DNA of 27,964 nt from Collodictyon triciliatum. Lineage: Eukaryota; CRuMs. Positions 9,973-20,965 of this stretch are shown here, piece after piece. The translations under genes and the position numbers were made by a program. How positions within the stretch are numbered: the stretch's first letter is position 1; every line of letters starts with the position of its first letter. Below the pieces are notes generated by a model. That model searched no databases. It was not told the DNA's origin and saw only the letters and a list, made by a program, of their open reading frames with translations. Location: contig JBHJMP010000964.1 of the NCBI GenBank assembly GCA_043381765.1, forward strand, positions 1-27,964, in the 5' to 3' direction.

Positions 9973-11098
9973 ATGGAGAACGCTGTCAAGAGCCTCGAGA
10001 GTGAGGTTTGTAGCCACGTCCACTGCTTCCGTCGCTTGTCTGCGACCCTCTGCGATTCTTTAACACATCCCTTCTTGCATGTCATTCTCCCGACCGGGCT
10101 TATAGTTTCTCCGATCATGGGCGGAGTTGAGTCAAGTTGCGGCCAGATTAGAGGAGGAATACGCCAGGCAGTATGAGGAGAGGGGCAAGAACGAGGTCCG
10201 ACTTCCTTTTTTTTTTTTTTTTGATTGTGTACATGTATGCGCGAGGCTTCCTCGGAACTGTTATCGCTTGGTGAGGGTGGACTGATTTTGTGTCACCTTG
10301 GTGCTTGAAGCTGAACCCGCTCGTCATCGTTAAGCGGATTAAAAGGATTAGAGAAGAGATACCAGGATTACAAAAAGAGCTCAAAGAGATAGCAGCACAT
10401 AAAAAGGTAAAGTGGGGGATTTTCCCTCTCTTTCTATGTGTGATTATGATTGCGATTCTTGTCATCACTTGGTTTGTTACATTTTTAAAAAAAAATATAT
10501 CGAGGATATGGCAACCAAAAACTAAAGAAAGAAAGCATTCCAAAACTCTCCATCATGGTTTAATTGAAAGGGACTTTTTTTTTAAAAAAAAATTGAAAGA
10601 AAATCAGAGATAAATTACATTGTATTTACGAGTGCATTAGGATATATGTATAATAAGATTCTTTATGTAGATACTGCAGGATTACTGCAAGACTAACCTT
10701 GTATCAAACAGAGATAAATTGATGCAGCTACAGGTATCGTATATTCAATCACATCCTTAATGCGCTTGTATAACTCCAATAAGGATTTCTTTTGGATTGA
10801 ATCGAAAGGAAAATATTACACTTAGCAGTGAGCTATGCAGAACAAGTATTGAACATAAATTTACACATTCAATTACGATGAATTTTTTTAAAAAAACCAT
10901 ACCAACATTAGTCTATTTCTTTAGAATGAATTAAGGATGAACAGGATACCACTTTTAGACGAAACAGAGCATCAAAAGTATTTTCGTTTGTCCGAAAAGT
11001 CAGAGACCAATCTTGCCGAACTACAAGGTTACAGAGGGAATATATCGCCTTTCTTTTTCTCACAGATAGAATTGACTACACAACAATTTATCAAATGA
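9973..11098 (+). CDS. Small coiled-coil protein resembling kinetochore subunit SKA2
   Basis: Five exons: 9973-10005, 10106-10195, 10311-10406, 10671-10733, 10925-11098; about 151 residues. The order of features follows SKA2, a subunit of the spindle and kinetochore-associated complex that holds kinetochores to spindle microtubules. It starts with MENAVKSLESEFLRSWAEL and a helix ending ARLEEEYARQYEE, then NPLVIVKRIKRIREEIPGL, then a helix with LVSNRDKLMQL, and a C-terminal PLLDETEHQKYFRL. SKA2 is about 120 residues, so the length is close. The 3' end is uncertain: exon 5 can run to TGA at 11096, or splice at 11028 (GTTACA) to an acceptor before 11153 with a short different tail. The donor after exon 2 (GTCCGA) is weak. 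The similarity is by eye from memory of the family and could be a generic coiled coil. Confidence 0.5.
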
Positions 11099-12510
11099 CA
11101 TGATATTCAAATTGTAAGATTTGTTTACAATTAAAACACGACTGTAGCAGATCCAAAGGGAAAAGTATTAGGCGTAATATTAAGTCGGCTAGGAGAGAAA
11201 GAATGTATCAGATGATTCCCTTTCTGTTTCTCTTACGATTTAATCACCTCGATGAGCATGCGAATTTCTTTCAACCACCTAAATAACCTCAATGATGGCT
11301 CACCGAATATTTTGTTTGATTCCTGATAAATAGTGTTCAGGGGAGAAACAAGGTATTTTCTTCGTAATCGCGATTAAATGGACATATGCTTTGGATGGCA
11401 CATCTGAATGGCTTCTAATGCATAAAAAGGGATTTAATGGATGCCAGACGTACACCGGTGGATGCAAATGATATATCGATGGTAAATTTACCACCATCCA
11501 TGGCCAAATACATATATTTGGTTTTACATTAAAACGAGAAAAGTAAAAATCAAATGAGTAGCAGAATTAAGTCGTAATACTAATAGATATGCGAGACCCC
11601 GGTTATACCACTCGAAAAGCGACAGCGCATGCAAACGAAAAAGACATCGAACATAAAAGATTAATAGAAAGGACAATATACAGAAATCTTATCGTGTACT
11701 TTGCCACAAAGAAAAGGGTTTACATTTGTCTATTGGCGGTGAAAAATTAAGAAATCATCCTTTTGGTTTGGTGACTATAATCACGTCAAAAAAATACTCA
11801 TCCTTTACCAAATGGCTGATGTATATGAACAAAAAGTGTACCAAAATAATACCTACAATTTTTCGAAAAAGTTTTATCTTCGACATCGAATTTGCCGCAT
11901 GATTCCATACTTTTCAGATGTTTCCTCATCGCCCCTCGGTCAGTAAAAAATGAGAATCCAAAGAGTTTACCTATTAAATACAATATCATCAGGCAAGTCT
12001 CATACAAAGATGTGATTAAGAAATTAGTGATAATTTCATGCGGTTTTTGTTTACCTCTGTTGCAAGACAGATGCAAATCGCATGACAACACGAATGACAA
12101 CACGAATGACAACACGAATGACAACACGAATGACAACACAGAAAGAAAAAAAAAGCAAAGTTCGCCAAACCTGTCACGATGGATGGGCAGCCGCACCCTC
12201 CAGTCCAGAATTAGAAACGACTTGCTATAATCCACAATTGGATTCAGTTAATCATCCGCAAAGAGACAGGCATAAACCGAACAAAAACAGCAATAATAAA
12301 AAAAACACACAAAACGGCAGCAGAAACCACGATCACAACATGCGTGCCAAAGACAGTATCAGAAACATCAGCCAGGAAACAAAACAAGCAACACTCAACT
12401 CCACGATGGATAAGCCCTTAACACAATCCAACAAATGATAAAGCCACAAAAACCAGCGAGAAACAAGAGAAAGAAAAAAAGACGCACAGGAAGAAGTGAG
12501 AGCAAGAGCG
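11099..12510. other. AT-rich intergenic region, no supported gene
   Basis: About 1.4 kb between the SKA2-like gene and the next gene. Short open frames occur on both strands but none has a recognisable domain or convincing splice partners. From about 12180 the composition turns GC-richer towards the next start codon, probably promoter and 5' UTR. Confidence 0.5.
12082..12139 (+). repeat. 12-bp tandem repeat (ATGACAACACGA)
   Basis: About 4.8 perfect copies of a 12-bp unit. The unit is a multiple of 3 and is therefore open in several frames, but no surrounding coding context supports translation. Confidence 0.95.
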
Positions 12511-13690
12511 ATGATGCCACATATCGAATCAAAACCCACCGTGGAGCATCGCGGACGGAAGCGAGAGTGCCGTCCAAAGAGCGCACATCGAGACTTCAAC
12601 TACCTCTCCTACTCCGAAGACCCGGCCCAACTCCGACAGCAGGTTTGCCCACCGCCCCTTATTCCTCTCCCGGAGTTCCATGAGCACCGTTCTGACAACT
12701 TCAGACCAAACAAACAAACAAACAAACAAACAAACAAACAAACAAACAAACAAACAAACAAACAAACAAACAAACAAACAAACAAACAAACAAACAAACA
12801 AACAATGGTCGAGCCCCTTGCTTCTCTCTCCTTGGCCTCTGTCCCACTAGCCTATCCCATCGCCTTCCGCAAATGAGAACGGCCGCAACACCCACCCGTC
12901 TGAAACAAACACACTTCCCAGGCCGATGGCTGGAAGGACGTGCACTTTGGCAAAGGCTTTTATCGAAGGCCCCGCGACACATCTGTCGAGGCGGTCAAGC
13001 AGGCCCAGTACGAAGCAAAGGTAAGCCGCCTCATTGCCTCACACGCAACAGACCGAACTGCTTGCCCTGACTCGAAGCCGCCTTTCCCCATACACATAGC
13101 TCCGCGACGGCGCCCTGCGTGAATCCCTTCGCCAGCAGGTGATCGCCCAGGCCGACAGGTACAACGGCTACGACGTGATTAACGGAGATATCAGCAACGA
13201 GCAGGTGAGTCATCCAGACAACTGATGCCACTTTTATACACACTCACACTCACACTCATACCCTCTCCTCACTTTGGTGCATCGAATGGTACAATCATCC
13301 CTGCTCTGCAGCGCATCAAGACGGCCGAAAGGTATTGTGCCACCCTTCCCAGCATAATCCGGCACACACACGTACACCCCGCGTTGTCATTGGGCGGGGA
13401 TGTCCAAAGAGTCTCACACAAAAACAAACAAACAAACAAACAAACAAACAAACAAACAAACAAACAAACAAACAAACAAACAAACAAACAAACAAACAAA
13501 CAGGCGACTGCAGCCGCAGAGGCGCCATTTTGAGGACCAGTTCGGCCCCAGTGCCACGAACCCCACCACGCCAGACGCAAAGACATACTTCCTGCCAAAC
13601 CCACGGCGGCATCTCGCACCCCTCAGCGGCTCGCTCGACTCGAAGACAAAGCTCATGACGTGGCCGGCACAGGAGCCGTTTCTGTCCTGA
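12511..13690 (+). CDS. Unrecognised 180-residue basic protein
   Basis: Five exons: 12511-12642, 12922-13020, 13100-13204, 13312-13331 (only 20 nt) and 13504-13690; phases are consistent and the stop is TGA. I do not recognise the family. The protein begins MMPHIESKPTVEHRG, is rich in R, K, Q and aromatic residues, and contains FGKGFYRRPRD, a helical stretch rich in Q, A and R, the motif RYNGYDVINGD, and a C-terminal part with HFEDQFGP, YFLPNPRRH and MTWPAQEP. No signal peptide or membrane segment is visible. The short basic, Gly/Pro/aromatic-punctuated style recalls small microtubule-associated or axonemal inner proteins, but this is an impression only. All exons are GC-rich, unlike the AT-rich interiors of neighbouring genes. 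Two of its introns carry CAAA-type arrays. It ends 260 bp from the convergent SGT-like gene. Confidence 0.65.
12707..12804 (+). repeat. (CAAA)n microsatellite in intron 1 of the unrecognised gene
   Basis: About 24.5 perfect copies of CAAA within the 279-nt intron 12643-12921. Confidence 0.95.
13422..13501 (+). repeat. (AAAC)20 microsatellite abutting a 3' splice site
   Basis: Exactly twenty AAAC copies end at 13501; the acceptor AG is 13502-13503, so the last C of the array forms the CAG of the splice site. No polypyrimidine tract is left in the 80 bases before the exon. Confidence 0.95.
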
Positions 13691-13949
13691 ATGCGCTCTC
13701 CCTTTTCACTCTCTGTCTCTTGGCCTGTCACTCGCAGCTGGCCAAACACGGAGGCCGGACAATCTTGTACGTCATCTCACACGCCGACGTTTTGTCACCT
13801 TGTTTGTCTGCTAATTATTATTTTTTTGTCCGAGCGTGTCTTTATTCCGACCTGGTTTCGGTTTCTCCTCAATGTGTGGGGTCTGGTCACTACTGCCCTC
13901 CAGGGCTTCCACCTGCAAGGGTGTCATTCTGTCTTGTTAGCCGCATGCC
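13691..13949. other. Convergent 3' spacer
   Basis: About 260 bp between the stop codons of two convergent genes. AATAAA followed by an A run at 13952-13962 (plus strand) lies at the very end of the minus-strand SGT-like reading frame and could serve as the plus-strand polyadenylation signal, in which case the two transcripts overlap tail to tail. Confidence 0.4.
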
Positions 13950-16900
13950 TCAATAAAAAAAAAATGAATGAATGTGCACACAGGGCCAAAACCAAGCCCA
14001 ACCTGGGAAGGAGCCCATAATCGAGCCGATTGCGCCCATCACTTCGGGGTCGTTCATGTAGCGGAGCATCGCCATTGGGCCTTCGCGTTGCATCTCCTCG
14101 GCAATCTGGCGCATGCGTGGGTTGGATTGGAGATTCTACGGGAAAGGGTTACAATCAGACCGGCTGTGGTTGTGCCGAGTTGTGCGGAGCAGGGAGTGAG
14201 GAGAGAGTGTCGCGTGTCTGCATCACGGGCTTTAAAGCAAACCTGGACGGCGGGGTTTGTGGCCATGTTGCCCAGTAGATCGGCGACATCCGCTATTCGG
14301 CCACCACAAGCACATGAGTATATGTTATTGGTTGGGATACATTATGAGAAGAAAGTCGGAATGCGGGGTTTGTATGGTTTGTCGTGTGGCGATATTGGTG
14401 GGGTCATTACGGGAGAGTGGTGGCTCTGGCGTCTCTGTAGGTGCTGCTTGAGGAGGAGTCGCCTAGACAGAAGACGGCAATATTCAGCGAGGATGTCCTT
14501 TTCTTGCAATTTTTTTTCTCAAGGACGATATAGTTTGTGTTTGTGTGGTATTGATGGAATGTAATTGGGACGAACTTGGGAAGGAGATGAGGCACCCCTG
14601 CATTCAAAGATTAGATTTAGAATAATGTAACCATAAAATCAGGAGAAATAGGATGCCCTCCATGAGACATAGCGCAACTGATGGATTATTCTTACCCTTG
14701 TCCGCCAAACATTCCAAGGACAGAGTTCATCATGGCAGGATTAGACATCATCTACAAAGGCGTTGTGGCCGGAGAAATACTTCTTATTGAGGGTTTTTTT
14801 TTCTATAGACTATCAATCATGATGACAGTGGTGCTTTTACGGGCGCATATGTAATATTATATCTGCAATTAAAGCCACCTGAGATGCCATATTCATAATG
14901 GCAGGGTTGCTTAGGAGGGAGGCAAGGTCAGGAGCACCACCAGGAGCCTTTGAGATACATAATTAAAAGTAAGAATCAAAAGCCAACAATTTCAATGTCT
15001 AATTTTATTTTGTTTCATCTACCAAGTACTTGTTGTCAGGAGAGTGTTTTGTGGTGGACAGGAATAATTACAGCTGCTGGGCGTTGCGGTCTCAGTCTTT
15101 GCTTTGTTTCTTCCACAACTTCCTTGTAAGACTCGTTTGATGGTTCCAGCTTTGCAGCAACCTCGTATCCCTTCGTGAGAGCATTTTCATGTTGACCCAG
15201 TTGTGTGTAGGCCTGCCCCTATTTTATATTTAGGCAACTATAGTTAATATGGATTGTAACCTGCTTTTAAATGTCGATAATAATATGGGTGCTATTGTAT
15301 TAGTTGGAAATATGAAGCCCGTAAAGAAGAGGCAAAATAGACCCACATATATGATAAAAAATCAATAAGTAAATCAAAATTTACCAAACGGTAATAAGCC
15401 TTTGCATAATTAGCGTTGAGTCGAATAGATTCATTACAATCGGAGATGACTTCGTTGTACTTTTTCAGTTGGAAAAAAGCGGCAGCACTGTGTTATGAGG
15501 GGATTGAAAGGATGTACATTACATGATGAAAAAGAAAAGAAAAAGAAAAGGAAAGTGATACAGCCAACACAAACTTAGTCTGAATCACATTTTTCCTTAT
15601 CTCATCCTCCTTTTCGACATGAGCTTACCGATTTCCATAGTAGATGTGAGTCGGGACTAGGCTAATAGCTTCTGTGTACAGAGCAACAGCTTCCTCGTAC
15701 TTTTTTTCACTAATCTTTTCATTACCTGAACAGATAATGGTTTTGTAAGATTTAACCACAATATATGCTTACATAAAATATGCAGGAATCGTACAATTCT
15801 TCAAAAGAAAGTATTGTATACCTTTGACCTTGAACTCTTCAGCCCTGCGCGTCTTCGATTCAAGGGATTCCTCTTGCTGAGTTGGTGCAGAGCGACTTTG
15901 AAGTTTAACCTTCGCCTTTTCCAAAATCTCATAGTATTCTATCATAAAACGATAGGTAAGAAAATATTAATACCATGTAATTTTCTCCTTTTATCTATAA
16001 ATGGAGCCAAAAATTGAAAAAACACAGCAAAACTAGAAAAAAACGAGCAAATCCAACGGAAGTTTTTTTTTCTTCCTTTCGATTTTGTGCAGGGCCGTGG
16101 GAACGGAAGTTATTCAATATAATTCTTCATTAATCGAAAGTGTTGATGAAACCTTTTGATCCTTCGGGTACTTGTTTGAAGACACCCTTGCTCTTCAAAT
16201 GCTGTTCAAGGGTAATATCTATGGAATTGATCATTGTTATTAAAGAGAAGTTTATTTACTTTGAATCGAATAAAGGAGAAAAAAAAAAGAGAAGTTTAAT
16301 TGGCATTTAGACAATAAATGATGAAGTTTACCTTCAGGCGAAAGGACGGGTCTCTGTGCATATGGAAGAAGATAAAGCCAGAAAAATAAAAGACGACATA
16401 TATAGGATTATGATTAGCTATGTGTTACACAGTCGATTATATTTTACTTTTTTCAAAAAAAAAAAACATATATACAATATTTGCAATTCTTCAAACAAAG
16501 GTTTATTGAAGATGGTGTACCTGGAATGCTAACGAGCCGATTTTTTTTTTATTAACAAGGAAACAAAATAAAGATGTTAAACTAGCTTCTAAAGCAAAAC
16601 CCCAATAAGATACTGCAAATAGAACACGTACCTGGTACATCTCCTTGCTTTTGAGATTCCTATCAAGAAGAGAAAAAAAATAGTATTTGAGCATACTTGG
16701 AGTGAAATAATTCTGATGGCCAAACTTTTTCTCTGTCACTTTTTCTTACATAAAAGTAGAGTTGGTTTTTTCAACGCTGAAAATCCTTACGTGAGCCGAT
16801 TTCATTCCTTGGACGGCAGCAGAAACCTGACGATGTCCAACAGAAAATACCGCATCCAGTGTAGCAGGGCTGATGGACAATTCTTTGGTTTGTTGGGGAT

Positions 16901-17606
16901 CCTTTGGTTGTTATATTAAACCGACATAAGATAGAATATGACTTCGTGGGAGTTATGCATTTTTCTGTAAGGTTAAGAGATTGACTGGGAATGCTATTTT
17001 GATAAAAAGGGGTTAAATAAGTAAAGGATTAGGCTGCGACTAAGATTATTAACAATTAATTAATAATTTAAAGAGTTGGCTTCGCAACTTAATAGATTAT
17101 AAAAACGAGAAAAAGGCAAGAGAGAAAGATGAAGAGGAATATATTAATGAATAATACACATACACATAAACTTACGAAAACAAAAACAAAAACAAAAACA
17201 AAAACAAAAACAAAAACAAAAACAAAAACAAAAACAAAAACAAAAACAAAAACAAAAACAGACACAAATACAAATACTAAAACAGACACAAATACAAATA
17301 CAAGTACAAGTACTCCCTTTTCCATCACTACGCACATTCAGATTCAATTTGAACACAGAGCTAAGGCAGTCGATGGCCACGTTCAAGCTTTCATTTGCGT
17401 CCTCGTCCCCAGCTACAATCTGTAGTAGGAGATTGCGATAAGAAAAGAAAACAAAAGAAAACAAAAGAAAACAAAAGAAAACAAAAGAAAACAAAAGAAA
17501 AAAGAAAAAAGAAAAAAGAAAAATAGGAAAGGGCACATACCTGAGATTTCAGGTACTCCAAGATCGCATAGTGGAGCCTCTTTTGTGTCTCACTACGGTC
17601 AGCCAT
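13950..17606 (-). CDS. SGT/SGTA-type TPR co-chaperone
   Basis: Sixteen exons on the minus strand, in coding order: 17541-17606, 17336-17419, 16792-16901, 16632-16659, 16332-16353, 16153-16218, 15822-15938, 15629-15725, 15385-15487, 15072-15218, 14879-14947, 14696-14751, 14576-14597, 14411-14462, 14243-14292, 13950-14135; 424 residues. All phases match. The N-terminus (MADRSETQKRLHYAILEYL, then NESLNVAIDCLSSVF) is the SGTA homodimerisation domain, which in the family binds Get4/Get5-type ubiquitin-like partners. Three TPR units follow at about 160-285 (EEFKVKGNEKISEKKYEEA, AAAFFQLKKYNEVISDCN, AYYRLGQAYTQLGQHENAL), the Hsp70/Hsp90 C-tail clamp. The C-terminal part holds two NP-rich STI1-like units (LLSNPAIMNMASQMMSNPA and LLGNMATNPAVQNLQSNP). 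The role is handing tail-anchored or misfolded hydrophobic proteins to the GET or quality-control route in the cytosol. Odd points are six exons of 56 nt or less and a short aromatic tail after SFPG that may be a read-through of a donor. Confidence 0.9.
17181..17259 (+). repeat. (CAAAAA)n microsatellite in SGT-like intron 2
   Basis: About 13 hexanucleotide copies, followed by decayed CAAATA and CAAGTA units to about 17310. In the transcript this is a (TTTTTG)n tract close to the 5' splice site of the 434-nt intron, like the tract in the C2-ARM gene. Confidence 0.95.
17441..17522 (+). repeat. 10-bp then 7-bp purine-rich repeats in SGT-like intron 1
   Basis: Five to six copies of a 10-bp unit (ACAAAAGAAA) are followed by about three copies of a 7-bp unit (GAAAAAA). 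They fill most of the 121-nt intron. On the transcript the tract is T-rich and could act as an extended polypyrimidine tract. Confidence 0.9.
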
Positions 17607-17846
17607 CAGATCAGAGCTTCTGCAGCGGTCTTTATGTGAAGGTGGTTAAGTTGCAGACAGGAACAAACATGCACACCCACTGTGTCGAATCTGCTCGTCC
17701 CACGATCGCGGCACAAACACCCACGCTTCAACATCACCTCAGACACGGTTTAGATGATCTGATCAGACTGATCTGTCCATTTCGGGTTGCCTGTTCTGGA
17801 ATATAGAACCTTCGGGAAGATGCGCGCTTGGGCTGGATGGAGCAGT
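17607..17846. promoter_or_regulatory. Spacer between dehydrogenase and SGT-like genes
   Basis: A 240-bp gap between two minus-strand genes. It must hold the 3' end of the dehydrogenase transcript and the promoter of the SGT-like gene. No specific element is evident. Confidence 0.45.
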
Positions 17847-18440
17847 TTATATGGGTGGATGAGGCACGAGTGGGGCTGGATGGAGCAGAATGCGACTGGG
17901 TTTCAAGTATTCTCTCCCTTTGAATCTCATCCGCTTTTCTTTCGTATCTTTAGTACTCATCTGCCTATGGTATACATCAAATGAACATGTTGAATCTAGA
18001 GCGCAAATGGCTGAAACAAATATATTGTATTTCGTATTCTGGCCCACCAGATTTACGATTTCTGATAGCGGCTCCTGTAAGGCGAATTTCTTTAGATTTC
18101 TGGTGAAGATGGGCACAACATCACCTATGAGTGTTATTTGATGGTTCAATACATTTCGAGTTGATGATGCTGTCCCTCTCCAACAAAGCATTCCCCTCGG
18201 TACCAACCTGAATAGCTGATTCCAGACACGTGTGGTGTTATGACAACATTTGGCATACCCCATAGGGGACTTTCGGGATTTAAAGGTTCTTGTGTGAAAA
18301 CATCGAGAACAGCGCCACCCAGATAGCTAAAAAGCGAGGAAATGGCATTGACTTGGTTATCGTCATTACAATTACTTTAATTTGGCAATGATGAAGCGAT
18401 GATAACCTGAAAGTTGTAGGTTTCTAAAAGTTTGAAAAGA

Positions 18441-18538
<98 letters not shown>

Positions 18539-20002
18539 ATAAAAAAATTCTACTCAAAATTATTGTGATAAGATGAAAGAAAAATATACCCATGTGTTAG
18601 ACTGGCTATCAGGTCACTTTCGCTGGTGACATCTCCCCTTCCTATGTTGATGAATACACTTCCAGTTTTAAAGCCAGCAAACATATCCACGTTCAACAAG
18701 CCTCGTGTCTTAGCTGTGCTTGGGAGTGTATTTATGATGTAGTCTGCATGCCTTGCGTGACGCGTGAATTCCAAGAAATCTTTGGCTACTTCATCAAAAC
18801 TGTTTTGTGATCATAAAAATCTAAGCGTATGTCATGAAAAACCTTCATGGTATGTATATATAAACTATTACTGGTCGACTTTCTTTCCGGAGCGAGAATA
18901 TCCGTACACTCTCATATTGAATGCACACTTTGCAACACGGCCTATTTCCTTTCCGATGTCACCCGTTCCCAATACAAGAATTGTGATATCCTTTAATTTT
19001 CTATAACTGTACGCTGAATCGTTCATCAACCCCCATTTACTGCTCTCCTATATATGCGTGCGTGCCAAGCGAGGTATGTGACTTATATTATACCAGAAAT
19101 TTGAAGTAGGTTACCTGTAGTATCACTTTCATAATCATTATTGCTAATATGTACAAATTTAATCTGGTTTGGTTATTCACAGTGCCTAGAAGCAAAAATC
19201 ACACCTGAGATTTTCTAAGGTTCTCAAACTTCCTCTCTATAGATATTATGTGCCCTATACAATACTCAGCCATGGCACACCCAAATATTCCTGAAACCCT
19301 TGTCAGTTGGAAGGTGACCTGATTATTCGAAATGATGTTGAGAGTCCTCCTCAATGCTACATATGAATATCCGTATTGATATATCACCTTGTAATGTATA
19401 ATGAACCTACTTCCTTAGGAGTAGCTTCTTTTTGAATTAAAACCTCATCAAAGTACTCAAATAGTGAATGCATCCATTCAAGAAACTTAGATGAGTGCTG
19501 TGGTCATCGAGTGTTTAAATATGAAATGCTGATTAAAACTATGCACTGGTTGAAAGTAAATAAAGGGGAAGAAAAAACACCAACAGAAAAATCGGAATAT
19601 ATGTAAAGAGAAATCTCACTGAATAAATTCTATCGCATGTAGATTTGTCTACATATCGACTATGAATGCAATTCTCTCGCACATATTCCACAACTTTGAG
19701 GGTGAGGAAATGCGGTTGGAATCGCTTTACTGAATCCAAGAAGCTCTAATATTTAGTAAAATTCAAAATCTAAGCATCCGACACAAGTTTTTCTCTCTAA
19801 AGCAGTCAACATTATTCAAAATAATTAATGAGACTATACTATGTCTTGAGTTTCCTTTAACACTTTCCTCCAGTCAGGTCTCACTCTGGGAACGTCTCCT
19901 GTCACAGTAACCACAAGTCCCTCGAACAATCGAGCAAGCCTAGTGTATTATGATTATGATGAGTAGGAAGGAGCTATTGATATATATGAATCGATGTTGT
20001 AC

Positions 20003-20098
<96 letters not shown>

Positions 20099-20867
20099 TG
20101 TTTTATGCTGATCAGAACGAGTGTGAATATCTGATGAAATGTAAGTGTTACATCTCAGGTGGGCGATGGAGAGCCATAAGCTCGTGAATATCATGACGGC
20201 GAATTTCATTCAGTTTGCGGCGTGCTTTACTTAATCTATCTTCGATCTCTCTCTTATTTTCAAGGTCTACGTTCTTGAAGTTTCATATGTAAGTAAATCA
20301 GAAATCGTGTTTGTCGAATACATATCAATCATAAATTGAAACTTCTAAAATCATAAGGGACAAAATGAATCACTAAAATTATATTCGCCGACCGATATTT
20401 ATACCATAATTTTAATTTCAATTTATATAGAATAAAAGGGGAAAGTTATAATGTTAATGTCATCAAACATAATTTACTGTTTTGAAGACAAAAACCGAAA
20501 AAGTAATCTTTCATGTGTATCATCTTGTTGACTGTATAAATAGAAGCAAAAATTAACAAACAAACCGGATGAATAGCCTTGATTAGTTTGTCAACACCAG
20601 CAAATGTGGATTGCACCCATTTGGCTGATAAACCGCCGCTAACATACGGGGCCAGCAAAGGAGGGTCTGCAAGTATAATCTGGCCGGTGCATAATGAAGG
20701 CGATGTAAGCAAGAAGGAAATATAGGGTTCTGCATTCACCAAGCTAGTTCAAGAATAGTTAAGTTGGAAGGTAAAGTCGCACTCTATACACTAAATATTT
20801 ATTATTATTATTATTGTTATTGTTATTGTTATTGTTATTGTTATTGTTATTGTTATTGTTATTGTTA

Positions 20868-20965
<98 letters not shown>

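Noticed and set aside
12707-12804. Regular repeats suggesting a CRISPR array
   Set aside because: All arrays in the window are simple tandem repeats without unique spacers, in a eukaryotic gene context.
12496-13658. TNKQTNKQ and CLFVCLFV frames
   Set aside because: They are translations of CAAA/AAAC arrays inside introns of the unrecognised gene.
16503-16540. Possible extra SGT-like exon ending ...LAFQ before a GTACAC donor
   Set aside because: No acceptor with a pyrimidine tract is near it, and the 16-exon model is phase-consistent without it.
19319-19387. Longer dehydrogenase exon starting at 19387 ([12 protein letters not shown]...)
   Set aside because: It would leave an intron of only 23 nt after the cassette; the acceptor at 19319 gives a normal 92-nt intron.
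19940-20209. Asparagine-run frames (also 20759-20968)
   Set aside because: They are translations of AAT/TTA microsatellites inside introns.
20680-20745. Extending dehydrogenase exon 3 upstream to include [12 protein letters not shown]
   Set aside because: The upstream acceptor at 20746 is one base out of phase with the previous exon; the acceptor at 20680 is in phase and joins KDAE to [12 protein letters not shown], as expected for the family.
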